Part shown: positions 24,286-36,562 of the stretch, piece by piece
How positions within the stretch are numbered: position 1 is the first letter of the stretch
Layout: each line of letters opens with the position of its first letter
Assembly (NCBI GenBank): GCA_021399435.1
Contig: JAJTUP010000004.1
Span: 806,001-870,000, forward strand
Direction: 5' to 3'
Source: Diaporthe sp. PMI_573
Taxonomy: Eukaryota; Ascomycota; Sordariomycetes; Diaporthales; Diaporthaceae
DNA: 64,000 nt
Position numbers and translations under genes: made by a program
The notes under the pieces: generated by a model
What the model was told of the DNA's origin: nothing
The model's database searches: none
What the model saw: the letters and a program-made list of their open reading frames with translations, nothing else

Positions 24286-27200
24286 GATGCGCCAAGTGTC
24301 GCTCTCAATTGCGGCAGCGATGCGGTGGGGGCAGGATCGAATTGCACGCAATGCTCTGCAGCTCAATGGCCGAGGTTGGAGGGTTCGATTGGAAAAGGGA
24401 GTACCGATCGGCCAGCTCACGGAATCAAAACATCCAGGCCAGTCTGCGAGGTGGCTAATGAGCGGCGAGGGCCAGTCGCGAAGCGAAGGGGCCGCTCTCG
24501 ACGTGAAATGGACACACAAGACAGGGTCAGGATGGAGGCCGGAGCTGTGGGTAGCTGGTGCAGAGCTTCGCTGGATGTGGATCGAGATGTGGAAGGCGTC
24601 GCCAGCTTGCGGGCCAAAGGAAAGGTGGGTAGTCGGTAGTCGTGGTCGCAGTCCCAAAATCCAAAAGAGACCCGCGCTGCTGCCCAGCCTGGGCCTGTCC
24701 TGTCCTGTCCCGTTACGCGACACCTCTCAAGCATCGGCAGGCGCGTGCTGCTTCCCCACACAGGCAATTAAAAGTGGGTCCATTTCGGTAGCGTGGAACG
24801 AGGGGAACGACATCTCTTGGTTCATGCCTTGTCTCGTCACACCGTCTAATAACAGCGGCTTCTCGAGTGCTGATTGCCTCGGGATCGATTGGTCAGTCGC
24901 GACGTGCGCAGGCCTTTCATTCTCGTCAATCGCCAGCTTCTGTTGACAAGCACTTTTCCCCGCGGGGAGCCTTGCATAGACACAAGTCCCCACGAGGGAA
25001 ACGCCAACCTTTCCCAAGGCGCCGCTGTTCAACTCCAATACAAGCTCGAAACGCGTCGCTCAATTTCTGATATTTTCAATGAAGCCCGTCCGGATGCTAC
25101 CCGTCCTCTCATCTGTGCCATGTCGTGTGCTTTCTATCGCCCCATTAATGTTGTCTGCAGGCAATTCTGTATGGCACAGTTGGTCCCCCAGCCTAATACC
25201 TGGAGGCTTACGAAAACACCATGGCTCTATGCTGGGAGCTCGGCATCACAGAATCCCCCGAAGTCTGAACCCCGAGATTCTTGTATGCGAGCTCTTGCAT
25301 GTTGACAAAGAGTGACATAGCGGGCGGTCTCAATTGCACATGGCTACTGTCTCGCTCGCGTTCCAGGTATAGTTATCTTCGGCCGAGTGCTGTGCATTGA
25401 CCTTGGCTACGGCCTCCAGATGTCACGAGATACAGAAACCGCCCCTCTGGTATGTGGGCATGTATGCATGACCTATTCAAGGCATTGGGTTCTTATTGAT
25501 TCTCCTTTACTACTCGTCCTTCTCTCTGGGTGGTCTGGGTCAAGTGACCAAGTTCCACTTAGCTGGACAGAGGCGATGTGACAACCGCTCGTGGGACCAG
25601 ACCCTTTTCTGTAATTGACCAACCCATGCCCCATTTCCAACAAGTCTTGCCCTGTTCTCGACTTCTGGGCCACGGGTCAAGAAGGCAAAGTCGATCTGAG
25701 GCCTACATCGTAGGTCTACACACACAAGGTTCGTACCAAATGATTGAATTCCTCCTTTCTTTATTCCGCTTGGTGGTGGGTCAATCTGTTCTCTTGTCGG
25801 CCGAGATGGATGGGGTGGAACAACTGAGACTGATACTCCCGGATCAGGACGGATGTACGTGTCAGCGGATTTGAAACGAGTACAGCGACTTCGGAGACAA
25901 GACCTGGCATATGTTTTCTTATTTCCTCTTCCTCCTTTCTTTCTACATGACCTTTTAGTACCTAACCAACCCCTCAGGGGAAGCAGTTGGCTATGTCGGT
26001 ACTACTATCTTGGCAGGCGTTTCACCTACTGTCATACAGCTCACCAAGGTGTTTTCATTCTGTGGTGTCATGTCGGGTGTACATTGCCACACGTCTGCTG
26101 CCGTGTGCACTCCCACAAGATCCAGGGGCAGGGCCGATTGCCCAAAAGAATGAGCTTTTGTGGATCAGTACAGTGTACGACACAAGACGCCTTGGAATGA
26201 GAATAGAATATACGAGTCCTTGCATCGGAGCAGCTGGCAATATCACAGGGCCAGGAGCTAGGAGACGTTTGTCAAGGTGCTCATAGGTCATGATGCAGGA
26301 GGGCCACGCTGGTGGCAATTATTCAATGCCACGCCAGGGTTTAACTCAAGCAGTGGTCTGCACGAATTCTTTGATGAAATCTCGGGCCAGAAATATTGAA
26401 CCACAAGAATCGGTACGCCGGGTGGCAGTGTCACAGGGACGGAGCGGGCCAGCTGGTGGGTTGGAGGAACTGCATGTGCTACAATTGGGAGAGTGATTCA
26501 CAGCTCCGCGATGCTTGTTGTGTGTGAGTTGAATGTGTTGAGAGCTGTTTACCAGGCGACAAACACGTCAACAATATCAACACGGGCCGACCAGACCATT
26601 GTACACAACTTCAGAGTACCCTGTCACGGCTACTGACCCTTCCCGACTGGAAAGCCCATTCCTGCCTCCTTCCCCAACACACCGACCACAGACTTTCCAG
26701 GTCATTGACCCGTCGTATCTCTTTCCTCCACAACCCTCCGTCTTCCATCTCCCATCCAACTTGTGCATCGTCACAGCAATCTCAACACCCACCCAACCGA
26801 TCAGGCTCAGCCCAACTATCTCGGTATGTGCCACCCTGTCCTGCCGATTTCTCATCCACAAGAGCCCCCGTTGCCTGTTGCCCTGAGGGTCGAGGTTGAG
26901 TAACCGTGCTGCAAACACTTTCCTCCTCAAACCGTGTCGTACAGTATCTCCTGTCTGTCCGCCCTCCCCTCATCCAGATTGCCCACTCACTTGCCGTGTG
27001 CACGACACTACCATTATTCCCTCCTTTTGCAAATGTACAGCCTCTCTTCCATCCTGTTTCCTTCATCTGCTTGACGGTGTCCCTCAAATCACTTCCACCT
27101 TCATTCTTTGGCATCTCGGTCCCTAGTCCACCGCAAGCTTTTGTTTTCCCATCACCCCACGCTCTTTTCCACCATCCCACTACAAAACCGCCACGCTCCT

Positions 27201-27348
27201 TGGTTTCGCACACACCATCAAAACATCACTGACCTCCATCAACCTCCACCTTCGTTTTCTTTCTCCTTCCATCGCAGACAGCCTATCTTACCATCTTCTC
27301 TTGACCCAGTCTCTCGTTCGAGTCAACATCAATCATTTATCATCAATC
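24286..27348. other. Long shared 5' region of PDS5 and the Ser/Thr-rich protein
   Basis: Three kilobases without a recognisable gene lie between two divergent starts. The first 500 bases are G+C-rich and should hold the PDS5 promoter. From about 26600 to 27345 the plus strand is strongly C/T-rich, as in long leaders and promoters of well-expressed fungal genes. The open frames there (26599-26886, 26906-27232) are low-complexity products of this bias. Confidence 0.5.
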
Positions 27349-29158
27349 ATGTCTGCCTGTGTTGGACACGGCGGCAACGCCTGTGAGAAGTCTGGTTCTG
27401 CCCGTCCCAACGTCATCTCGATGCCTGACGAGGAGAGTCACGCCGGCGCCGACGACAAGGTCAACAAAGACGCGCGCCTCTCCAAGTACACCAAGGGCCT
27501 GAACTACTTCCGCATCACCAAGTACCTGTCCTTCCTTCTCGCCATGGTCGGCGTCATCGTCCTGGCGCTTCAGGTCAGCAAGGGTACGTCACGTTGCCAA
27601 TCTCTCAGATTCATGATTCTTGACGCTGATTCAATCCACGCTCCTTGAGCAGACCAGGACACCATCCAGAAGCTCAACCACGAGATGGGTACCACGCCTC
27701 GTGTCCACGATGTGGCTCTCGAGGGTCAACTTGGCGGTCGCATGTCGTATCTGGAGGGCTTCAGCGGCATGACTGCTGATGATGACGACGCTAAAGTCCT
27801 CGCCGCCCGCGATGTCGTGGCTTCTGATGATCCTTCAGCTGTCACTTCCGCTGTCCTCTCGGCTTCCGTTTCTGTGGTCACCTCGACCATCGCATCGACC
27901 GTTGCCGAGACTACCTCCACTGACACCACCTGCAGCAGCAGCAGCGGCGGCACTGACATCACAGTCGAAGTGCACAGGACCACGACAGTCCTCTCTGCTG
28001 CCAGCAGCGACACTGACGTCACAGTCGAAGTGCACAGGACCACGACAGTCCCTCGTGCTGCTAGCAGCCCATCTGTCACTGAGGAGTCAACCACAACTTC
28101 GTAAGTCCAAACCCTTGCCGCAACAAGGCTCACCCAAAACTGACCTGAAATGTCGTAGCGGCACAAGCCCGAATGCTCTGGAGACCCAGATGACCACCAC
28201 GGTCTTTGGTAACACCACTGGTACCACCATTCTCTCGGCTGCAGCGGCTGGGACCAGCATCTTCTCCGTCGACGCGCTCAGCGGGAGCATGGAGTCATCC
28301 ATGGCCACCGTCGACACCGTCTCAACCACCACGACGATGACGCCAGCCATTGCTTCCACAATGTCTGGCCTTGTCCCTGCTAATCCTTCACACTGTCTCG
28401 AGTTCGGCGACGGTGCCGGCCCATGTGACCGCCCATATGGTGCGCCCAACACTCCGCCGAGCTCGATTGTCCTCAGCATCAACACCGCGACACTGTCAAC
28501 AACTTTCGGGCCGCCCAGCCTCGAGCCCATCCCTGAAACCTCGCCTTCTTCCTCAGGCAGCGTTACCGCCTCTGCGACCGTGGACACTGGCGCCATGTCA
28601 GGCACTACCACAACAGCCAGCAGCACCCTCAGCGCTATGGATGCCAGCACCATGTCCGCGACGACCAGCACTACCAGCAGCACACTCGGTGGTATGACCA
28701 CCAGCGTCTGTGGCCCTCCCACGACGATCTACGTCACCCTCAGCGCGTCAACGGACACCTCGACCTCAGAGGCCGGACTGACCGTCGCTTCTATCAGCAT
28801 CGACAGCGGTAGCGACAGCAGCACCACGAGCCCCTCCACCGTGACCAGTACGAGCACCAGCCGGGCGACAACCATCACGGTAAACCTGGCCTCCGCAACG
28901 GAGACTATCCGCAACTCCTCCGCCACTACGACGTCTGGCCTCATCACCGCCACGGGCTTCACTCTCACCATGACTGCGCACGGCAACGGCACCTACAGCC
29001 CGACGACCACAGGTCCTGCCACCATCGCCACCTTGGGCCCCAACAGCGGCGGCGCAAAGGCCGGTGGAAAGCCAATGGGCGCTAGCGGTAATGGAGGCAC
29101 GGGCAACGGCATGTACTGCGTTGTCATGCTGGTCAGCCTCCTTGCGCTGTTGATGTAG
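27349..29158 (+). CDS. Ser/Thr-rich mucin-like membrane or cell-wall protein
   Basis: Exons 27349-27583, 27653-28100 and 28159-29158 give 560 residues. There is no N-terminal signal peptide. Instead a 50-residue cytoplasm-like head (charged, MPDEESHAGADDK) is followed by one strong span, YLSFLLAMVGVIVLALQVS (about residues 58-76), so the rest should be outside. The outside part is extremely rich in Ser and Thr, the pattern of heavy O-mannosylation, with one small Cys-bearing module (PSHCLEFGDGAGPCDRPYG). It ends with a Gly-rich stretch and a hydrophobic tail (CVVMLVSLLALLM) that looks like a GPI attachment signal or second span. A 60-base unit is duplicated inside it. The family is not recognised; a role at the cell surface is inferred from composition only. 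Confidence 0.75.
27952..28071 (+). repeat. 60-bp tandem duplication within the Ser/Thr-rich gene
   Basis: Bases 27952-28011 and 28012-28071 are near-identical and encode two copies of a 20-residue unit beginning TD, then I or V, then TVEVHRTTTV. The frame is kept, so the copy number can vary without breaking the gene, as in other fungal surface proteins. Confidence 0.85.
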
Positions 29159-30193
29159 ACTTGGAGTGGAGTTGTGTCGCGTCGTGCACTCTTGCACATC
29201 CAGGCCCTTGGTTTCATGGCCGCCGTTGAGTGAGACGGTTATTTTCATCGGCATCATTATTGAGACTTTCATCCCCACAGAGACATTCACTTTCCACCTT
29301 GGACCCATGACGAAACGAAACGCACCTTCGATTCTATTCAGTAGCCTGTTTTAATACCCCCTCACATTTCATCCTTCGGCCCTCTCTTTTCCAGGTCTTC
29401 TCTTCCAGATTTAAAATTTGAATCTGGACGCTTCGTTGGAGCAAGCAGAAAGAGATCCATTCCTGTTCTTTCTTTTAAAGGTCATCTGGGATGGAAGGTC
29501 ATGGAATCTTTTCTGGTCTCGCGGCGTTTACGGTCCTTTTCGACCATTTCGATCATAAGGCCATTCTTGCCCCCTTCCCACTTTCCACGCATCTCATCAC
29601 CTAATCTGCCTTCACACTCAGGCATTCTGACTCTCAGCACCGTTTGTGGAAGGGGGAGGAAGTTTCACGATCTCGGTCTCTTGTACATTAGCATGACAAC
29701 AAGGTTCATTTTCATTTCACTTGTTGTAGACCAGTGTGAAGGTCATCAATGATCCGAATCATCAATTCCGAGCCCCGGGGCCAGCTGTATCATAGGATAA
29801 CGTAAACTGCTTTGTGGTCCGCCCTCGCAAGGTATTAACTTGCGCTCCCTCTTACTATCCGCTAGGTGCTCGTCGCCTACCTGTGTGACTGGCTATTGAC
29901 ACGAAGCTGAATTATCTGTTGCAAATCCAGTTGTGCCGGTCAGAAAGAAAGTCAGAATGAGTACTTGATCGACCAGACCGGCTGTTGGTAGTATGTCAGC
30001 TTCGTGACGTCCCAGCAACCATGCTAATGAATCATTCGTTATTTTCATGCGATACTGCAGTTATGGATTTGGGTGTAGCAAAATTCAAAATTCTCAAAAG
30101 CCCGTGATCTTAGTCCCCGGGTGCCTGCAGTGTCTGAGGTCAGCTATCAAATAACAGAACAGCATTTGAACGAGCTGTAGAACGCAGGGAGGA
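29159..30193. other. Intergenic, left border of the terpene cluster
   Basis: The first half is C/T-rich and probably the 3' untranslated part of the Ser/Thr-rich gene. No gene or repeat is recognised. The terpene synthase 3' end starts at 30194 on the other strand. Confidence 0.5.
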
Positions 30194-31427
30194 CTAGGCC
30201 ATATAGTGTACATGGCCTGTCCGACAAGCTGCGGCCTGTTGAAACCTCGAATAGACAGGCTGCTGACGAGACACAAAAGTGTCGAGATAGTTGCTTACCA
30301 GATATCTTAGTGTCGTCCGGCTCCAGAGCTCGTTCCCACTCATCTGCAACTCGAGTCCACGCACGTATGTCCCCAAGACCGGCGAACCACCCCTCCTCGA
30401 CAAGAGCTCACCCACCAGGCCCTGGTGTTTGAGCTCCCACTCCCTGCACAGCAGATAGAGCACCCTCTTCGCCGCGCCCGTGTCGACCTCGGCCTCCCGG
30501 GCCAGGATCGAGACCCCCGAGCACAGGGCGCCGCCCTCCTCGTGGAGGGTCTGGGCTGCTAGTTCCTCCTTCTCGTAGGACCAGATGTCGTTTATGATTG
30601 AGAGGTGCTTGGAGCAGTTGCGGTCGATGGGGCGGACCAGCTCCAGGTCTTGTGGGGAGAGGGAGAGCGCCATTGAGAATCGCATGAGGGCGCCGAGGAG
30701 ACTAGGAATGGTCAGTTACCGTGTTAGAAATTTGAGTAGAATTGTGAGGGAGTCTTCACTCACGCTTTTCCAACATCGGCCTCGCGGTACTCCAGGTACT
30801 GGCCAAGCTTCATCGTCGTCAGCCTCCTGGGATCCGTCTGCGCCCTCATAAAAGTGAATGTAGGCTCGAGGATCTCGCCCGCCATCTCACGGTCATGCGC
30901 ACGCATGGCCTCCCAGAGGTCATAGCTGATATACTCGACAGGCTTGCTGCGATCAGGCTGCGCCGTGCCGCGGAAGAGAGGCATCAATTTCTCGTTGTAG
31001 GCGCGGCCGTCGTCGAGGGACATGTGTTCGAGGTAATCTAAGAGATGTATTCAGCATGGGAGTGGGTCCTGTAGCCGGCAAACGGGTGGGAATGAGATTG
31101 GGCATAATTACCGTCCACCAGGAACAGTAATGTCAGCAGTCGACATGCAAACTGGATGCGATCACCCAGCGCCTTTGGGAAGTACAAGCACGTTACACGC
31201 GAGAACCCCGCGCTTAGGAATCTCCTGCGTGCCCGGTCATTCGGAAAGGGCCAGTGCTGGAGGAAATAAGATTCGACCTGCGGGATCACCTCCGCGTGGA
31301 GTGGGTGTATCTCGGCTGTCCATGTCGAAGGGGGATATTGTAATGTCCTCTTGGTGGCCGCCGGGAATGCGGGCATGACGGGCATGGTCGTCTCCGGAGG
31401 GACATCAGCATCTATCATGGGAGCCAT
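30194..31427 (-). CDS. Class I sesquiterpene cyclase, aristolochene-synthase type
   Basis: Exons 31427-31112, 31037-30764, 30701-30299 and 30235-30194 give 344 residues, the size of fungal aristolochene synthases. The family ionises farnesyl diphosphate with three magnesium ions and folds it to a bicyclic eremophilane hydrocarbon. The first metal motif is DDYLE (Asp105, Asp106, Glu109); the Asp106 codon is split by intron 1, so it appears only after splicing. The second is NDIWSYEKE (Asn234, Ser238, Glu242), the complete NSE triad. SLDDGRAYNEKLMP and MSGNELWSRTTLRYL, with the late Arg-Tyr pair, match the family. The last intron (30236-30298) is 63 bases and stop-free; keeping it would give 365 residues. 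Product identity is inferred; DDYLE in place of the common DDLLE is a small departure. It is transcribed away from the P450 at 32132. Confidence 0.9.
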
Positions 31428-32131
31428 AGTCTGCAGGTGGCCTGATGAAATGAGTTATGTAAAATGCGCAATTGGTCGGTCATTGCATCACTGCTGCTGC
31501 GTTAGTTCGATGCGATGCTATATACGACGTCAAAGCCTTACGCAGTTAATTCTCAATCAATTGCTACTCGCTGTGGAACACTCTGACTGCGTCATCCATC
31601 TGTTGGTTCCGCTTGTGAGATCCAAGCAGTGTACATTGTACATAGAGTTCGAGCCATCATTCCCAGAGGGGAAGTGCCCGTATAACTACAAGAACGTTGG
31701 TCACCACCATCAGCACTTATTGCCCTCGAATCCTTCGCCAAACCATCGGCGATTGCTTAAAACAGGGATCGGTCACTACAAAATGGGCCTGAAGTAGCGT
31801 CAGATTTAACCGCTCTGAAATAATCAATGAATGTATTACACCTTTTAACTAAATTTCCGAGTAAAATATAAAGAACTTGAAAAATACTGCTGAAAAAAAC
31901 AGGCATTATAAACTAAACCGGGGTCGGGGGCTTACTTTGCTGCTGTTCGCCCAATCGAGTTTTGGGGACAAGGACGACTTTCCCCGAGCCCAAAATTCCG
32001 TGCAGGACATGGCTTGAGGAATTCACAAGCAGCTTTAGGTTGGCCTCTACTCTTTTCAACTGGTCTCTTGAGCTTATCTTGTGTTTGTCAGCTCGGCTTC
32101 TGGAGTTGGCAACACGTTCTCGCTTTTGGCG
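31428..32131. promoter_or_regulatory. Shared divergent promoter of terpene cyclase and first cluster P450
   Basis: These 704 bases lie between two opposite ATGs. A tatata element at 31519-31524 sits about 92 bases before the cyclase start. An A+T-rich block (31800-31915) is followed by a G-rich word (cggggtcggggg, about 31919-31930), with a C/T-rich leader before the P450. Divergent pairing suggests joint control, perhaps by the Zn2Cys6 protein at 48.2-49.5 kb, but no binding site can be assigned with certainty. Confidence 0.5.
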
Positions 32132-33756
32132 ATGAATACCACTTTTTTGAACCTGGGCCCCAGTGACGGCCCGAACTCATTGACATCGGCACTCCGTCAT
32201 TACGGCCCCGGTTTCATTCTGCTTATCGCCAGTTTCGCCCTCGCATTGAAGCATGTTTTTGGGCCTAAGCAACGCCTCATACGTGGGGTCCCCGTGATTG
32301 GCGGCAAAGATGAAAAAAACCGCATCAGGAACCGGGAACGCTTTCGACACGACTCCAAGGCGATGCTCACAGAAGGATACTTCCACAACAACGTCGACGG
32401 GGGCCTCTTTTATGTTCCTACGCCATTGGGAGAGCGCCTCATGTTACCAGTCCGTTACCTCGAAGACCTGAAGACCGCACCGATGGATAAAGTTGACTTT
32501 GTGGGCACTTTTATCGAAATGTTTGAGGGCAAGTACACCACGTTTGGCAGCCGGAGTACCCTGCACCCAAGGACGGTCAAAGGAGAGCTCAACCAGTACC
32601 TCCCCGATGTCATGATGGACGTGCAGGATGAGATAGCCGACTCTTTTCACGATATTTTCCCGGCATGCTCCGAGAGCGAGTGGACAGAGGTTCCGCTTGT
32701 GGATGTCATCACTCGCATCGTCGCTCGCGTCTCGTCCCGAATGTTCGGTGGGCCGGAGCTGAGCCGCAATGCCTCCTGGGTCAACGCCTCCATCGCCTTC
32801 GCCATCGACGGATATATCGGTGCACAGAAGCTCAAGAAGCTCCCTGAGGTTCTCAAACCCGTGGCTGCGCGTCTCATCACGGAGGTGAGAAATCTGCACA
32901 AGTACTACCGGGAGGCCGAGCGGGCTGCGCTCCCCATACTTGCTGAGCGGGCACGCACGGGCGAGCGTCCCAAGGACCTCCTCTCGTGGATGCTCGATGC
33001 AGCTGTTGGGGAAGAGACAGATCCCAAATTCATCGCCGGGATTCTGCTCAAGATCAGTTTTGCGGCCATTCACACCACCGCGGCAGGAAACAGCCAACTG
33101 ATCTTTGATATTTGCGCGAATCCGGACCTGATACCACTCTTGCGGGATGAGTACCACAGGGTCCTAAATGAGGAGGGAAAGGTTGGCCGGCAAGGCTTCT
33201 TTCAGATGCATGTCATGGACAGCCTGATGAAGGAAAGCCAGCGTTTCAATCCGCTATTGCTAAGTAGGACTCTCTACCTCACATGGAACGCTTCTTTCTA
33301 ACGGGACACCATGCTAACCGGATCGCAGTCACGTTTGAACGGATCATCACGGAAGACTGGCACCTGTCCGACGGCATGGTCATCCCAGCGCACACCACCG
33401 TCGGCGTGCCAGCACAGGCAATAGCCATGGACCCCCAACTGTACCCTGACCCCGAGAAATTCGACGGCCTGCGGTTCGCGAGACTGCGCAAGTCCTCCAA
33501 CAACCCAGCGGAAAAGGGCAAGGCACAATTTGTCGCTGCAAATCCTCAAAGCATGGCGTTCGGTTACGGTCGGCATGCGTGTCCGGGGCGCTTCTTCGCC
33601 TCGGACGAGATCAAGGCAATTACTATGTACTTGCTCACCAACTATGACATCAAGTTTGCGGATGGGCAGCGGCGGCCTGAGAGCTTACAAGTTGAAACAC
33701 AGTACCTGCCAGATCACGCCGCAACGATCTTGTGCAGGAAGAGAAAGTCTAGCTAG
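32132..33756 (+). CDS. Cytochrome P450 monooxygenase (cluster P450 1)
   Basis: Exons 32132-33263 and 33329-33756 give 519 residues. I start at the ATG at 32132 (MNTTFLNLG); the frame is open further up but without another ATG. One N-terminal membrane span (GFILLIASFALALKHVFG) anchors it in the ER. Key P450 parts are the I-helix SFAAIHTTA, the K-helix ExxR in KESQR, PDPEKFDGLRF (meander) and the heme loop FGYGRHACPGRF with Cys462. The pattern resembles fungal terpenoid P450s related to ent-kaurene oxidase and CYP68-type enzymes. It probably oxidises the cyclase product or a later intermediate. It shares its promoter with the cyclase. Confidence 0.93.
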
Positions 33757-34839
33757 ATGTCTGGAGCTCATGAAAGAGTGTGTTTATAGGAGTATCAGTG
33801 CAGTAGTGCTTTGCTTAGGAGTAAGTTCATTACCAGTAGATAAGTTAAGATACAGAACCTCATTTCTTATATTAGCTTCCAGAAATGGTTACCCTTTTAC
33901 TGTAAAAATATATTCTCTATCATTAAGTTAATAATACTAATAAAATAATTTCCTGACCTAAGTAATTATTAATACAATTATCAAATTTAATCATACATTA
34001 GTTATCTCAATAATCTACTACATAGGGTTTTATTTATATCAGATTTTATCAGTTGTCAATTTGGTAGAAAAGGCCCTTTTGGGATCTGCGTCTCCCCTGG
34101 AAGGTGTAAGACTGGATAGGAAGGTGGGTAGTGTGTGAAATCCAGTAATCATTCCTATGGAGTACCTTCCGCAGCCTATCATCTGAAGAGGTATTCGCTT
34201 CCTTCTGCTTCACATGAAAACAGATGTGAAATCTGCGCTCCAGTCTCTTTGTCATTAATGGAAAACCCCCATCGGAAGGGGGCCTCTGTGTGCCAACGTA
34301 GGGCTTGTTTGCCACCAATTCTGACAATCCCACCAGCTCTGTGCAATCCCCAGCTTCCACAAAACTGTAATTCGCTTGCATAGGAATCAGCTCCTGCAAT
34401 TCCGTTGGCTGCAGGCCGCCCGCCGCAGGCTGCTCATCCAATACAGTGTGACCTCGGCCACTCCCCCTTTCAGTGTCAATGAAACGTCGGTCATCTTTGC
34501 AAGAAATGTCAGGCCGGCGGGCATTCAAGTGGGGAAATGCCTCACATTTGCATTCCTGGATGCCCACCGTCAGAAGCTGACCACCAGCAGCACTGGACCC
34601 CACGGCAGGATCATGACCGCAGCATGCGGTCCTCGGGATAACAGCCAGGATCAGGCTCCTGGTGATGGCTCATCTAGAAATCAGCCCACTTTGCAGACCC
34701 TCGCGAACCAGGCCACAGTCAAGAGCAATCTCAAGAGCCCTCCCTCGCCGCCCATAGAGATAGTAAGCAGTCCTTGTAGCCGGGCCGTAGACTTTCACTT
34801 TCTTTCTTTTCTCCACATTCACGATTTCGCACAGCCAAA
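33757..34839. other. Intergenic with A+T-rich block
   Basis: Bases about 33790-34055 are very A+T-rich with many TpA steps, as left by repeat-induced point mutation or relaxed selection. The remainder (34060-34839) has only chance frames (34049-34603 minus, 34376-34984 plus) and the promoter of the membrane protein that follows. Confidence 0.55.
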
Positions 34840-36173
34840 ATGTCGATGCCCGGACCGGAGCAGATTGCTTACATGCAGGCTCATGCCTCTGACGATCTCA
34901 GGGCTAATGTCATTGCGTGCTGCTCCGTCTGTGCCTTTCTTGCCGCCGTTTTTGTGGCTGCTAGGTTATTCGCGCGCCACCTAAGCAGCAAGTTCTTGTT
35001 GGCTGACTGGCTTAACATCTTCTCATTTGTGAGTTGTCGACCCGGGTCCCCTACACACCCCATCGCTCCCTGGGCGGTGCTCGCGAACTTCAAGAAGCCG
35101 ATGACGCTGACGGGTAGCTTAATCTCAACAGTGTCTCTATATTCCATTTTGTGTTTGCCTCGCGTTGTGCGCTGAGTATGGACTCGGAAGGCACGTCATC
35201 TTCGCGACGGACGCGCGCCGGTTGCAGATTGTAAGTCTATTCCGACGCCCACCTCATCTCCTCATTGTCAATAAGCTCACCAGTCTTGCCTGTGCAGTAC
35301 TTCATATCGTCAGAAGTTCTATACTCGATCGTCATTGTCACCATCAAGTGGAGCATCCTCGCTTTCTACAGCAATATCTTCCCACAACTGTGGTTCCGCA
35401 ATGCCCTTATCGGTGTGGCCTCCTTCATGGGTGCGTGGATGTTGACGACTGTCTTCGCCATCTGTTTCCAATGCACGCCATTCGCGTTCAACTGGGACAC
35501 AACAATCCCTGGTGGACACTGTATCAACATCGGCCAGTTTGCGCTCATCACAAGTATTTTGAATGTCTTGACAGATGTCGCTATCTTGATTTTGCCTTTG
35601 CCCCTGGTCTTTCGACTCAAGGTCTCAAGGCAGAAGCAGTTCAACTTGGCCGCCTTGTTCGCCCTGGGAGGGGGTGCTTGTGTGGTGGGCATCACACGGG
35701 CTGCTTGGATAGGGAGGTTGAATGCAACCGTCGACCCAACTTGTGAGTTGTCCCCCACGCATGACGGCCTGTCAACCCAAGCTGACGTTCATGCCTGCAA
35801 AGGGGATAATGTTCCTGCGGCATACCTGTCTGCCATTGAGATTCTCGCCGGTTTCCTCGTGTCTTGCCTTCCGTCATACCCTGTGCTATTCTTCCGCATC
35901 ACTGGCAGAGGCGGATCCTCCAAGCGCTCGAGGCCGTCAGGAAAGCAAACGCCCGGTGGTTCGGGAGAAAGTGGCAGCTCGGGGAAACCCGACCTGGGTA
36001 CCAACAAATTCCTGGCGCGGCGGCCTGCCGTATCTTGGAACGCGTTATCGAACAATGACGATATCGGGCTGGTCAGCCAGGTCTCGGCAAATCACCAATG
36101 GACGGAGGTCCCTGATGAGCATGAGGCTGGGAACGCTGGCTACTACCAGCAAAAGCCTGGAGATAGGCACTGA
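34840..36173 (+). CDS. Rhodopsin-type seven-helix membrane protein inside the cluster
   Basis: Exons 34840-35028, 35132-35230, 35298-35742 and 35803-36173 give 367 residues. It belongs to the same broad family as the protein at 9046-10164. Features in order are a short outside N-terminus, helix 1 (VIACCSVCAFLAAVFVAARLFARH), LLADWLN at the start of helix 2, the YGLGRHV loop, the long helix-3 segment YSIVIVTIKWSILAFYSNIF, an outside loop with paired Cys (CFQCTPF, CINIGQF), DVAILILPLPLVFRLKVS, and a 90-residue polar tail. The third intron (35743-35802) is 60 bases and in frame; removing it restores the conserved TWDNVPA turn. Members may sense ligands, but none is proven to act in terpene synthesis. 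Its place between cyclase/P450 and the dehydrogenases suggests co-regulation. Confidence 0.87.
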
Positions 36174-36562
36174 TCAAGCAAGCAAGCACTCGGGCCCTGA
36201 ATCCGGGACTTGAAAGGGCGAGGCGAGTTGGATTCCGACTTGCAGAAGGACGCAAGGTTTCCAATAATATTTTCCGGCTTTGGAAATAACAGTAGGGGAC
36301 AGAGAAAAGGCGCGATTGTAATTATAGCCATGATTCAAGTAATTGAGAAGGACGCACTGGGTGCGCGTGCGAAAATCGTAAAATGTGGCTTCTTGTCAGC
36401 ACGAACTTGTCCGAATTTGGAAATTGCCGAAAAGTTCGGTACTCGTTCCAAAGCTCACCGAAGGCAGACCCACGATGGCAAGTACATAATGAAAGCAACT
36501 CTGTATTACAAAAAAAATACGAAAGTTTTCCCTAGATGAACCGTGAGAGCAGGACTTTGAAA
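36174..36562. other. Intergenic, promoter of SDR 1
   Basis: Short spacer between two plus-strand genes. A poly-A run (about 36511-36519) lies some 45 bases before the ATG. Nothing else is recognised. Confidence 0.5.

Noticed and set aside
24286..24723. N-terminal extension of PDS5
   Set aside because: The frame is open upstream, but the residues show no conservation pattern and MSSRRRRAAEP is a normal Pds5 start.
32081..32131. Longer N-terminus for cluster P450 1
   Set aside because: The frame is open, but the only start there would be GTG; the ATG at 32132 directly precedes the normal anchor region.
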